Part shown: in pieces, positions 26,250-35,934 of the stretch
How the letters are laid out: each line of letters starts with the position of its first letter
Numbering within the stretch: the stretch's first letter is position 1
Assembly (NCBI GenBank): GCA_002682825.1
Contig: NOKP01000001.1
Coordinates: forward strand, 2,010,464 to 2,074,463
Length of the DNA stretch: 64,000 bases
Direction of reading: 5' to 3'
Source of the DNA: Neonectria sp. B-13
Lineage: Eukaryota; Ascomycota; Sordariomycetes; Hypocreales; Nectriaceae
Notes under the pieces: generated by a model
What the model was told of the DNA's origin: nothing
The model's database searches: none
What the model saw: only the letters and a program-made list of their open reading frames with translations
Made by a program: the position numbers and the translations under genes

Positions 26250-26765
26250 GATTCCAGATGTACTTTTGGGCCCTGCCCATCTGCTATGGGATACAGTTTG
26301 GAATGCTCAAGTTTTACTCACCGAGCAGAAAAATCTCATGGCCTTCCTCAAGCACTACTACAATGTCACTTGTGCTATTATGATGGTTTTGGCTGCATGG
26401 AAAGGGCCCATTCAGTCCATAGAAAGCTCTCCTGGGTCGGAATACGGAAACAGCCTCCTCACGTCATCTTTTCAGCTCCAAGAGTCCGCTGCCATCCGGG
26501 GGCTTCTAGCCGTCATGGTGCTCCTGCAAGTACGTCTCAATAGCCCATCTCTCGTCTTTCCCCGTCACTGACGCTTTGTTAGATTGAGCCGAACATGACA
26601 CATTAGCAAGCTCGGAGTCGTGTCAAAATGACCACGCTTGCTTACGCCAGAAATGATGCTGTCATTAAGAATTTCCGTGCCGCGCTGCATCAATTAAAGG
26701 AGGATGTGACGAAACTCGAGGATATTCTCTTGCCAGAAACCCAGGACGCCCTTCTCTGGTGCTAA
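26250..26765 (+). pseudogene. Possible short gene or decayed gene fragment
   Basis: A stretch that can be read as two joined exons: an open frame from about 26260 to 26529 (... KNLMAFLKHYYNVTCAIMMV ... IRGLLAVMVLLQ), a consistent intron 26530-26605 (GTACGT...CATTAG, in phase), and a second exon to TAA at 26763-26765 (MTTLAYARNDAVIKNFRAAL, then an amphipathic helix ending LPETQDALLWC). The first frame lacks an ATG near its beginning; a CAG acceptor at 26257 suggests an upstream exon that I could not find. The helical character recalls small N-terminal domains of fungal STAND proteins, but that is only an impression. It could equally be a chance open frame. Confidence 0.25.
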
Positions 26766-28008
26766 ACCTAGGACTTGGTGGATAGTCGCCCATCGTTCTC
26801 CAAGGTCTGGCTCTCAACAGGGTTCACGTCGCATCTTCACCGAGGCTCTGATATGAGGGTCCAATTTCATGCCGAACGTGGCCGTGTTGAAATCGGATGA
26901 CACAAACAGGCGTTGGGATTAGTACGGACCGGGTGTCTTATGTGCTTGAGGGACATTTGCAGCATTTCAACAAAAATGACGATATTTCCCTCGGATAGCT
27001 TTGGGAATAGTTATCACATACTCAACATCGAGCAACGTGGTTCATTTCATGTCAGACCCGTAAAGTTCGTACGTGGATGTCGCAGTTTGAGGCCTCTAGC
27101 TGTGGCAGGCCTGGCATGTAATGCTTGCTATCTCAATGTGACAACCGTTCCCACTGTTTAGTAAACCTGAAAATTTCTATGAGTTCGTGCAGACTAGGAT
27201 CTTAAGAGGCTAATCGGCAGTGATGCCTGACCAGTTCCCACCATAAGTACTTATTCAGGCTCGCGGCTCAGGAAAGTACCACCCTCTGATCTTGGAGGAC
27301 ATCGATTCTACTTAACCTTTCTAGCGGTACAATGGTACTGTGTGAGAGGAGTGTGCACAATCATTCCAATGGGTTGATTTGTCTTCAACTCTTGTTCTTT
27401 GCCTGTGGTCACGTTCGGTGACTTCGAATTGAGTGGCGGGCCTGTAAGTATGCTCGGGCAGTTTGTAGTGGCAGGTACCTGTAGATTAAACAACCCTAAA
27501 CGAGTAAAGACGGTGATGTATGACATGTGATCAAAGAGATCAAGTGTGGCAAACAAAAGATAAGAAGCTGGAAAATAAAAGATACGAGGTATTCGGCATA
27601 TTCCGTTGCAGCAAAATTGAGCAAACGTTGATCATCTTGAAAGCTGTTGAAATCCGGCATCCCACCTTTACTAATGACCGCAATTAGTGCGTTTCAGAGA
27701 TCGTCGGCCGTTGCCCTGGATTACGCCTGGCTAGTTTGTTTGGATTCTGGGAGCTTCGGCCAATCAGCAGCCGGCGCGATACAACCAGCGTGGGAGAGCT
27801 GAGGGGCTTACTGCAGCAGAGTGACATGACGCGGCAGGGTTCGTCTCACCGAAAATCCGGTCGCAAGTTTCGCAACAACTTTCCGACTATGCTCGCCGCG
27901 GCTGTTCGGCCTTGTCTTCTCCCGTCGAAGCTTCGCGTACCTCTTGCGACCAGAGATCTGGAATGCGCCGGGCCTTAGCTCCCCCACCCGCCTGTGTAGC
28001 CCGAGATA

Positions 28009-30537
28009 ATGCCCAACGAGTCTCGCTCGCGCGATTCCCGGGATCGTGAGCCCCGCGACCGCGACCCCCGCGATCGTGACCCTCGAGATAGAGACAGGGA
28101 TAGAGACAGAGACAAGGGCCGAGGGGATAGGGACGACAGAAACGACAGGGACGACAGGGACGACAGAGACGACAGAGACGATAGCCCAGACAGTCCAGAC
28201 CGACGGAACAGAGACAAAGGCGACAAAGGCGACAGAGGCGACAGAGACAGAGACAGGGATAGAGACGACAGAGATGACAGAGACGACAGTCCAGACAGTC
28301 CAGACAGACGCAACAGAGACAGAGACAGAGATCGAGCGGACAAAGGCCGAGTGAACAAAGATCGAACGGACAAAGACCGAGTGGACAGGGACCGAGTGGA
28401 CAGAGACCGAGTGGACAGAGACCGAGTGGACAGAGACCGAGGGGACCGAGACGACAGAGCGGGTAGAGGCGACAGAGACAAGGACAGAGATCGCGAACCG
28501 AGAGACAGAGACACCCATCGCGACACCCGTGATCGCGAACCCAAAGAGAGAGACCGTCCCAATCATCTCCGCGACCGAGAACACCTGAAAGACCAGCCAG
28601 CCAGCAAACGCAACAGCATCGCCGACCGCCTCTTCGGCTCCTTCAGCGCAGCTCGGAACAAGGACGCCCCTCCTCCCGTCACAAGGTCATCCCTCAACCC
28701 CGTGCAAAGACGATCCAGCTCCGCGACCAAGCAGAGTCCCGTACCGCGCATTCGCGAATGGCTCGACGCCTGCAACGTCGAGCACGAGCACCACTGCGCC
28801 GTCAGCTCCGATACAGACGTCAACACATGGCACCCCATCTGGCTGATCGATGTCGTCGAGCGCCGTCTCGTCAGAGCAACTAACAAGGATCGCTACCTCG
28901 CCCTCAGCTACGTCTGGGGCTCGCCCACCCGTCGCAATGCGGCCCCAGCTCTGTTCCAGACACTCAAGTCCAACATCGGCGCATTCCAGGATGCGATCCC
29001 CGATAACGATATTCCCCAGACCTTTGTAGATGCCATGTGGCTCGCCAAGAAGTTGGGCATCCGCCATCTATGGATTGACAAGCTGTGCATTGTGCAGGAC
29101 GACATGGAGGAGATGGACAACAATGTCAAACACATGGCGTATGTGTTTGCCAATTCCTATCTCACCCTCGTGGCCGCTGCTGGCGATGCCCATACGGGTC
29201 TGACGTCGTTGAACCCCCGAAAACCAGCCCGTGCCATCCGCACCGGCAGTCGTGACCAACAGGAACTCATCCTCTCGTCAACCTGGAACACTCGGGGCTG
29301 GACGCTGGTGGAGCGCCTGTACTCTCGACGATGCGTCTTCTTCTTTGAAGACCTCGTCACCTGGGAGTGTCACTGCGAGAAGTGGTCAGGGAGCCCCTCG
29401 AGCGTTATAAAGAAGATTCGTGGGAGCCGCCACGACTGCCCAAACCCCGTCCCTGACGCGGCCTTTGCCTTCCACCACCCGGCCTGGCCAGACCTCGACG
29501 AGTATGCGCGCATCGTCATGGACTACAGTGCCCGAAGACTGACTCTCGTCGACGACACCCTCCGTGCCTTTGCTGGCATTACTCACGTATTATCACGCTC
29601 GTACCCGGGCGGCTTCATCTACGGCATGCCCGTCATGTTCCTCGACATTGCGCTTCTCTGGCGCCCCCACGCCTCAGTTCGACGTAGGGCTCTCTCGCGC
29701 CCGCCGTTTCTGCCATCGTGGTCCTGGATGGGCTGGTGGTTTGACAATATCCCCGTTGACCTGACGCTTTGGAGAGCTGCGGCCGACTACGTCGAGGACC
29801 CGGTTAAGCCCGGCAAACGTGGCCTGGAGTCGAAGCGGTTCCGATCACCTCATAGCTTCCGCATTCGACCAACTATAACGTGGAGCCTGACGGATCGGTC
29901 AGCCACGGTGCCGGTGGAGAACACCGGGCTCCAGTTCCGCGATCTTCGGGGCCGACGAAGCGCCAGCTCAGATCTGCCGCCGGGATGGTCCCGCAGCGGC
30001 TCCCTATACAAGCACGACAGCGACGACGTAACACTCTTCAGATACCCCGTGCCGGTCGAGAACCCACCCAAAACCGGCGGCTACGAGCCTCCACCCGGTG
30101 AATTGGCTCTCCCTGGTCCTCTGCTCTCGTTCCGCACGACAACGGGCTTCTTCGAGGTCGACTACCTGTCCACGTTGGCACACCGCGACCGTCCCAACCC
30201 ACCCATCGCCGTAGGCAACATCTGGGGCAAGGCGAACCGGTGGGTGGGCCAGTTTCGGGCGCACGACGCGTGGCTCGGGGTGCAGTCGTCCAACTACGAC
30301 GGCGACGAGAAGCTCGAGTTCATCGCCATCTCGTCGGCGACGGAGCGGCGCGGCTCGCACGCGCTGGACGTGGAGCGCTTCGAGGAGGTCATGGATGCTA
30401 ACGAGGAGGTGGAAATCGTCAACGTGCTGTGGATCGAGCGCATCGGCGAGGTTGCGTTCCGCCGGGGCGTCGGGCACATCCTGCAGAAGGCGTGGGAGAC
30501 GCAGGCCAAGGACGAGGTGGGCATTCTTCTTGGGTAG
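28009..30537 (+). CDS. HET-domain protein with Arg/Asp mixed-charge repeat N-terminus
   Basis: HET domains (heterokaryon incompatibility, TIR-like in structure) trigger cell death in fungal allorecognition and related NLR-type signalling. Single exon, 842 residues, ATG at 28009. Residues about 5-205 consist almost entirely of R, D, K, E and G in short repeats (RDRD, NDRDDRDD, DRDRV). Then comes a basic linker (KRNSIADRLFGSFSAARNK). The HET domain lies at about residues 295-445, with the three family blocks: RYLALSYVWGSP, then TFVDAMWLAKKLGIRHLWID followed by KLCIVQDD, and later WNTRGWTLVERLYSRRCVFF. The C-terminal 390 residues resemble the usual uncharacterised tail of large HET proteins. No NACHT, WD40 or other partner domain is seen. 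The repeat-built N-terminus is unusual for the family as I know it; its function is unknown. HET identification is firm. Confidence 0.93.
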   Translation: MPNESRSRDSRDREPRDRDPRDRDPRDRDRDRDRDKGRGDRDDRNDRDDRDDRDDRDDSPDSPDRRNRDKGDKGDRGDRDRDRDRDDRDDRDDSPDSPDRRNRDRDRDRADKGRVNKDRTDKDRVDRDRVDRDRVDRDRVDRDRGDRDDRAGRGDRDKDRDREPRDRDTHRDTRDREPKERDRPNHLRDREHLKDQPASKRNSIADRLFGSFSAARNKDAPPPVTRSSLNPVQRRSSSATKQSPVPRIREWLDACNVEHEHHCAVSSDTDVNTWHPIWLIDVVERRLVRATNKDRYLALSYVWGSPTRRNAAPALFQTLKSNIGAFQDAIPDNDIPQTFVDAMWLAKKLGIRHLWIDKLCIVQDDMEEMDNNVKHMAYVFANSYLTLVAAAGDAHTGLTSLNPRKPARAIRTGSRDQQELILSSTWNTRGWTLVERLYSRRCVFFFEDLVTWECHCEKWSGSPSSVIKKIRGSRHDCPNPVPDAAFAFHHPAWPDLDEYARIVMDYSARRLTLVDDTLRAFAGITHVLSRSYPGGFIYGMPVMFLDIALLWRPHASVRRRALSRPPFLPSWSWMGWWFDNIPVDLTLWRAAADYVEDPVKPGKRGLESKRFRSPHSFRIRPTITWSLTDRSATVPVENTGLQFRDLRGRRSASSDLPPGWSRSGSLYKHDSDDVTLFRYPVPVENPPKTGGYEPPPGELALPGPLLSFRTTTGFFEVDYLSTLAHRDRPNPPIAVGNIWGKANRWVGQFRAHDAWLGVQSSNYDGDEKLEFIAISSATERRGSHALDVERFEEVMDANEEVEIVNVLWIERIGEVAFRRGVGHILQKAWETQAKDEVGILLG
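28138..28185 (+). repeat. 9-nt coding tandem repeat in HET gene
   Basis: About five copies of a GACGACAGR unit encoding DDR, preceded by an AACGACAGG variant. It lies inside the mixed-charge region. Confidence 0.8.
28351..28440 (+). repeat. 15-nt coding minisatellite in HET gene
   Basis: Six 15-nt units. The last three are identical (GTGGACAGAGACCGA), the third differs by one base, and the first two are diverged (GTGAACAAAGATCGA, ACGGACAAAGACCGA). They encode VDRDR-type pentapeptides in phase with the reading frame, so unit gain or loss would keep the protein open. Confidence 0.9.
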
Positions 30538-31525
30538 GTGGGTTGCTTAACGAGGGGTTGCAAGGCGTTTGGAGTTGCCTGAGTAACGATGTTCTTCAGT
30601 TCGGTGGATCTGGTAGTAGCTACCATTTGTGTATGTTCATGTATGTTCGTGTATGTTCAGGGGAAGTCATATCTAGTCATCAGTCATGGTTTGCTGGCTA
30701 TCAAGCAACTACAACGGTGCTGGAGTAAGTAAACTGCTACCCTCAGCGTCCTTTCTAGGTGACACGACATAACACCACACAGGCCGTATTGGATGGCCCG
30801 CCCTCCAACCACGACGTTTCACAAACAACCTTTTCCCAGCACTCTCGCTCATTTCTCACTCAAAGCTCTTCAATAACGGACACTAGACCCTTCACGCGTT
30901 TTCCTTCCCCACCCTCGCCTAGCTTCTCTTTCTTGACTAAATGAGAAGTGCCACAAGGAGGCCTGTTCTGCGACCTCCACGTGATGGATGCCCTATGCGC
31001 TGCAAACGTGTCGTGCAGTATTTGTATAATCGAATTATTACTTTAAATGGGGCTTGTTTTCTGTATACAGGACGGTGTCCGGAGCTTTAGACAAATATTA
31101 GGGTACAGACAGACACCTAGGGTTTGATGAATTAATGAACTTGAACTATGTGAGAGTCTTTTAGCTCGCCAAGGCTGAAGCATTTGAGATTGAATTCACT
31201 GCTTGGTTCAACCGAGCACTGCCATGATCACAACCCCCTTTTTATATCTTCACAACCTGTTAATGTACTGAGACCCAGGCGCTAAGACCTGGGACGTAAG
31301 CACCGAGCTCTTAGACCTATAACCTTTCACCCTTCAGTCTTACTTAGGATTAACTTCAGGCACTTAGGTATTATTTAAGTTACCCCTAGACTTAGCACAG
31401 CTATGCTTTACTTAGTGTAGTAAAGGAATTACATAGAGCAACGTAATTTAACCTAGTTTTGATAATAACAAAAGGTAGTTGCGAAAATAGCAATGCCCAT
31501 TTAGCCAGTCTCATTGGCTACTTAC
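30538..31525. other. Convergent intergenic region with a TA-rich island
   Basis: Lies between the HET gene (plus) and the catalase gene (minus), so it holds both 3' flanks. Bases 31020-31500 are visibly TA-rich with many TTAG/CTAA words, unlike the neighbouring genes. No open frame of interest. Confidence 0.55.
30631..30660 (+). repeat. Three 10-nt tandem units in the HET 3' flank
   Basis: Three tandem GTATGTTCNN units begin 93 nt after the HET stop codon, probably inside the 3' UTR. Confidence 0.85.
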
Positions 31526-34028
31526 TTACTCATCTATGGGGAATCGGTCCGTAAACCTAAACGTCGCCAGCCCCTCCTTGAAATCCTTCACGATGGCATC
31601 CACACTATTCTCGAAGTATACACCCTTTCCCTTACCAACACCGGCCCTCTTCGCCGCCGACTTTGCACTTCCGAGGAATCCCACAGGCTTGCCCCAATTG
31701 TAACCGTCCAGGACAATTTGCGCCGGTTTTCCCGGGGGAAACAGCGTCGACCTCTTCTTGAAGAGCGGCTCGGCGCCAGCCACTACGACGATACCGTCGA
31801 AGCTGATGGCCTCGGCAGCCGAGTAGATGACGCCAGCGTCGTCGGTAAGGACCTCGCCCACGATGGTGACAACCAAGTCCAAGGCCTCGAGGGATTCCTT
31901 GAGAGCCTTGGCCTGCTTGATCGAATTGTCCGAATCAGTTGACGCGAGGATGCCTACCGTCAGCGTTGCAATGCTTGGCAGCTTGGTACCAAAGATGGAG
32001 ATGCCAGCGGTGGTGTTGTCGTGATAGTAGGTCGAGTCGGCGTCGGGAGCCTCTAGGCCCAGCGCCTTGCTCACCCTCACGGCAATGTCGTGGCTGATCT
32101 TGTTCAGCTGCTTGAGGACGTTCTTCTTGACCTCCTCGGATTGTAGATGACTGGTTTCGAAGCGGATCGCGTTGATGAGGAACTGCTGCTCCACCTTGGT
32201 AAGGGAGTTGTAGAACAGGCGAGGCTGGCTCCAGTGGTCGGAGAAGGTAGAAGATCTGGCGCGAAGAAGGTGACCCGAGGCCTTTCGGTTGGGTGCAGTG
32301 AAGAAGCCCTTGCCCTGTGTCTGGTTTGCTTGCACAGGGTAGCCCTTGTTGAGGGTGTTGGGAGAATCTGAGACGTATCAGCGTTATGTTATCGTTCATT
32401 TAGACGAGGTATTGGTGGGTTCTTACACGCCGCAGTGTTTCTGTGGATGAAGTTTTGGCCAGCTCCGTCTCGGTTGTTGTTGTGGATGGCCGCCACAGGT
32501 CGATTGATGGGGAGCTGCTCAAAGTTTGGACCGCCATGACGGTTTAACTGAGTGTCGAGATACGAAAAGATGCGACCCTGCAGCAGAGGATCTTCTGTGA
32601 AGTCGATGCCACGAACAATGTGGCCAGGTTGGAACTGGGCTGATTAGCAACTCGTCGTAGCAGCGGTGGCAGAAACATACCATGATTTGCTCCGTCTCGG
32701 CAAAGTAATTGACCGGGTTGGCATCCAGCTTCATGATACCAAGGGGCTGAAGGGGGGCATATTCCTCGGGGATGATTTTGGTAGGATCCAGGACGTCGAA
32801 GCCAAAGGAGAAGGCCTGGTCCTCATCGATGATCTGGGCACAAAGCTCCCACTCGGGGCCATTTCCAGACTCAATGGCATTCCAAAGGTCGGATCGATGA
32901 AAGTCGGCGTTCTTGCCAGCAATGTGCTGCGCTTCGTCCCACACCAAGCTAGCTTTGCCTTGTTTTGTCTTCCAGTGCCACTTGACAAGCTTCGTGTCAC
33001 CATCGTCAGTCACCAAGCGAAAGGTGTGTACACCAAAGCCGTCCTAGTCATGTCAGCCTGAGTTCGTTCATTCTAGCTAAAACCTTAGACCTAGGCATTG
33101 AGACTTTTGGGCATCCTCAGACATATATCTAGGATACCTATAGAATTATACAGTAGGGCAATATACTGGTTGTGACAACAGGGAAAGGAGGTTGTGACGG
33201 CTCTTACCATGTGTCGGAAGCTTCGGGGGATACCGTTGCCAGCCATGGCCCAGAACAGGGTGTGCAAGGCTGACGTCTGCTGGCTGAAGAAATCCCATGC
33301 CGAGTCATGGGCGGTGGCGGCTTGAGGGATCTCTCTATCAGGGGACGGCTTGACGGAGTGGATGAGGTCAGGAAATTGGATAGCGTCCTGGATGAAGAAG
33401 ACAGGAATGTTGTTTCCGACAATGTCAAGGTTGCCCTCGTCGGTGTACCTATGATGATGAGCACAAGGTCTGTTTCACAGGTGAACTGACTTACAACCGG
33501 GTCGCAAAGCCATGGACATCACGCGCCGTATCGGCGCTGCCCCTTGACCCAGCCACGGTCGAGAAGCGCACAAACGTCGGAGTCTTCTTCCCCTTGGAGC
33601 CAAGAAACGATGCCGCGGTAACGTTGCTATAGTCACCGTAGCTTGTGAAGGTTCCATACGCACCAGCACCTCGGGCGTGAACAGCTCGCTCGGGAACCTG
33701 CAGACGCTGTCAGTATCACGGCATTTTCGTCCGGGGTAGGGCAGCATACTCGCTCGTGGTCAAAGTGGGTGATCTTCTGGCGGAAGATGAAGTCTTCGAG
33801 CAGGGTAGGTCCTCGCTCTCCAGCTTTGAGGCTCTCCTGATCCTCGAAGGGACCGCCAACGTCAGAGCTCAAGTATCCTTCACTATCATCAACCTCATAC
33901 TCGGTCACGTGCTGACGAGAGCTCTCTTCGTCCCTGGCAGCCAGTCGAGCAGGGTCAGCATAGGGACAGTGCCCAGCTACCAAGCTAGCCAAGCTAATCG
34001 ACGCAATGAGGAGTGCAGAGGAAACCAT
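31526..34028 (-). CDS. Secreted large-subunit catalase
   Basis: Breaks down hydrogen peroxide; large-subunit fungal catalases of this type (CatB/Cat-1 class) are secreted or wall-bound and protect against oxidative stress. Six exons: 34028-33750, 33697-33495, 33448-33208, 33043-32681, 32634-32427 and 32367-31526, giving 711 residues, the normal large-subunit length. A signal peptide is visible ([20 protein letters not shown]) followed by a short pro-region. Catalytic His is about residue 100 in [11 protein letters not shown], the distal Asn about 173-174 in [13 protein letters not shown], and the haem-ligand Tyr about 387 in [36 protein letters not shown] is also typical. The C-terminal 150 residues form the flavodoxin-like domain special to large catalases ([20 protein letters not shown], then [10 protein letters not shown]). 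The third intron (33207-33044, 164 nt) is longer and more AT-rich than the other four (46-59 nt). Confidence 0.96.
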
Positions 34029-35902
34029 GACTTCAGTTCACCCAGGTCAGAAGGCAGATGGGTTTGGTATGAGCTCTCCCAGGTGAGCCGTGCAGGTCTT
34101 GGACCGGTGTGGCTCGGTCAAGGAGGAGCTTCCTCGAGTGTACTTATAGTTTTTAGGGGAGAACTGCCAGAGCACAGTACATTAACCTTTCGCAAGGGCT
34201 GGCAAACATCTGGCAGCCCAGACGGAGTCCTTCCGACGGAATAAGCAAAAAGACCGCGCAAGAGACGAGGGCGCAAGCGTGGAGCCGGGATTTGATGCAC
34301 GCCCGGATTTCCGGAAGATCACCACATGAGAATGCAACGCTGTACATGACATAAACAAGTTATGGTTGCAGGGCCTCCTCTTTTTGCAATGTTGGTATCC
34401 CATGCTGAGTGATTTAACCCAGACCACTTCGGGTCTTGGCTGTGTCATTTGAAGGTAGATCCCATCACGACAAACACCAACCCCTGCCTGGTTGTTTGAC
34501 TGGAACAAACATCAGCAGGCCTCGTCGTCAACTCGTCACAATTCTGTGGATGATGCAGTGGACACATAACCTCCGCTGGGGTCGCTGCGGCTGCAGCAAG
34601 CCGGCATTGGCCTCGTGGATGTGATTCTTCGGATCCGTAACTAGGAACGGCTAGGTGGTGGAACGTAAGAGCTCGGCAGGCTTGAAAGACGTCGCTGTAA
34701 TTAGGCAAGGACATCGGAATCAGGGAAGCTACAGTAACGGTTGCTCTGTGACACAAGCTGAGATGAGCCTGCAATGGGCAAGTCGGAACAATCCATCAGA
34801 GGTCGATGACGGAACAGCATCAGCTTTGATGGTAAGCGATCGGCAGTGGAGGTGGTCCAAGTGGAGGAGCTTCGAGGCATCCAATCAACAGACCCTGGTT
34901 GCTAACATGAGGCAACCGGTGGGGAGGAGAGCCGTCCGGGGATGCAGTGACATGCCGAAATGCAGACCATGTCACTCCAGGCGCTTGCGAGGCGTGGCAC
35001 TGGCGTCCCGAGAGGATCCCATTCGCCGGGGCACTTGCACGCAGGACTTGGTGGTGCAATGGAGATATGAATAGAACTCATGGGAAGAACGTGGCTCTAT
35101 TTCTGGTATTCGTCAACTGCCCATGAGGAGAACCAGCGTGAGTTTATAGGAGCAAGAGTCTTCATCCAGTGTGAACAACAGACGATGGCGGACAGAAGTC
35201 TCCTGATGGATGGAAGCAATTGTCTTGGCCGTTGAGGTCATCCCGGGTCATCAGCCATCAATTTCTGGTCCGCGACGATGTGGGATTACATGCGGTAAGA
35301 GAGGCTTGCTTCTGGGAGGGCTAGGTCATGCCGTTCAGCCACAAACGGTGTCACGCCTGCAGAATGCTAAGTAAGTACTTCGTAGTTGGCTGATGGAATC
35401 AAACCGGCCACTGTAAGCTGAGCTGGCACAGCGCCACCAGCATGAACTAAGAAGCCATAAGCATTCGCCGAGACAGGAACAGCGGGAATGGCTTTCATAT
35501 TGATGGGGCTTTAGGCCTCTAGGGCCAGCTCGGTAGCAGGCCCTGGCAATCGAGAGCCTTGTTAGTGGAGTCGTCGATTCCAAAGACTGACGAAACCTTG
35601 GGCCGAAGCGGAACCAGTGAATACACGATCCAGGGGAAACTGTGCTGTGGACGATGCGATGCCTTCATGCAGACAGAGCAGTCACCAGATTTCCCGTGGA
35701 CAAGGGTTTAAGCTTTGATGGAACTTCATTGATTCACGTGTAGAGCCTGGATGAGCGAGCTGGACGGTGATTGATGTGATGAGACATGGGACGATGCAAC
35801 TGTCAGCAAAGCGTCAGTTCATACGAAGCTGGCGTTTTCCCAACAACACTAATCAGTGCGCGGTCACACTAGCGCGGGGCGATTTGGAATTCTGAAAACG
35901 AT

Positions 35903-35934
<32 letters not shown>

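Larger units (their letters stand above)
23322..28008. other. Gene-poor region carrying a tRNA
   Basis: About 4.7 kb between the divergent HIS6 and HET genes. It contains tRNA-Val (24151-24243) and one doubtful coding remnant (26250-26765), described separately. The rest shows no recognisable gene and is moderately AT-rich in places. Confidence 0.5.

Noticed and set aside
27808..28584. 258-codon minus-strand open frame rich in Ser/Val/His opposite the HET gene N-terminus
   Set aside because: It is the antisense reading of the GAC/AGA-type repeats, which contain no stop in that frame. It has no domain, and the plus-strand frame continues into a real HET domain.
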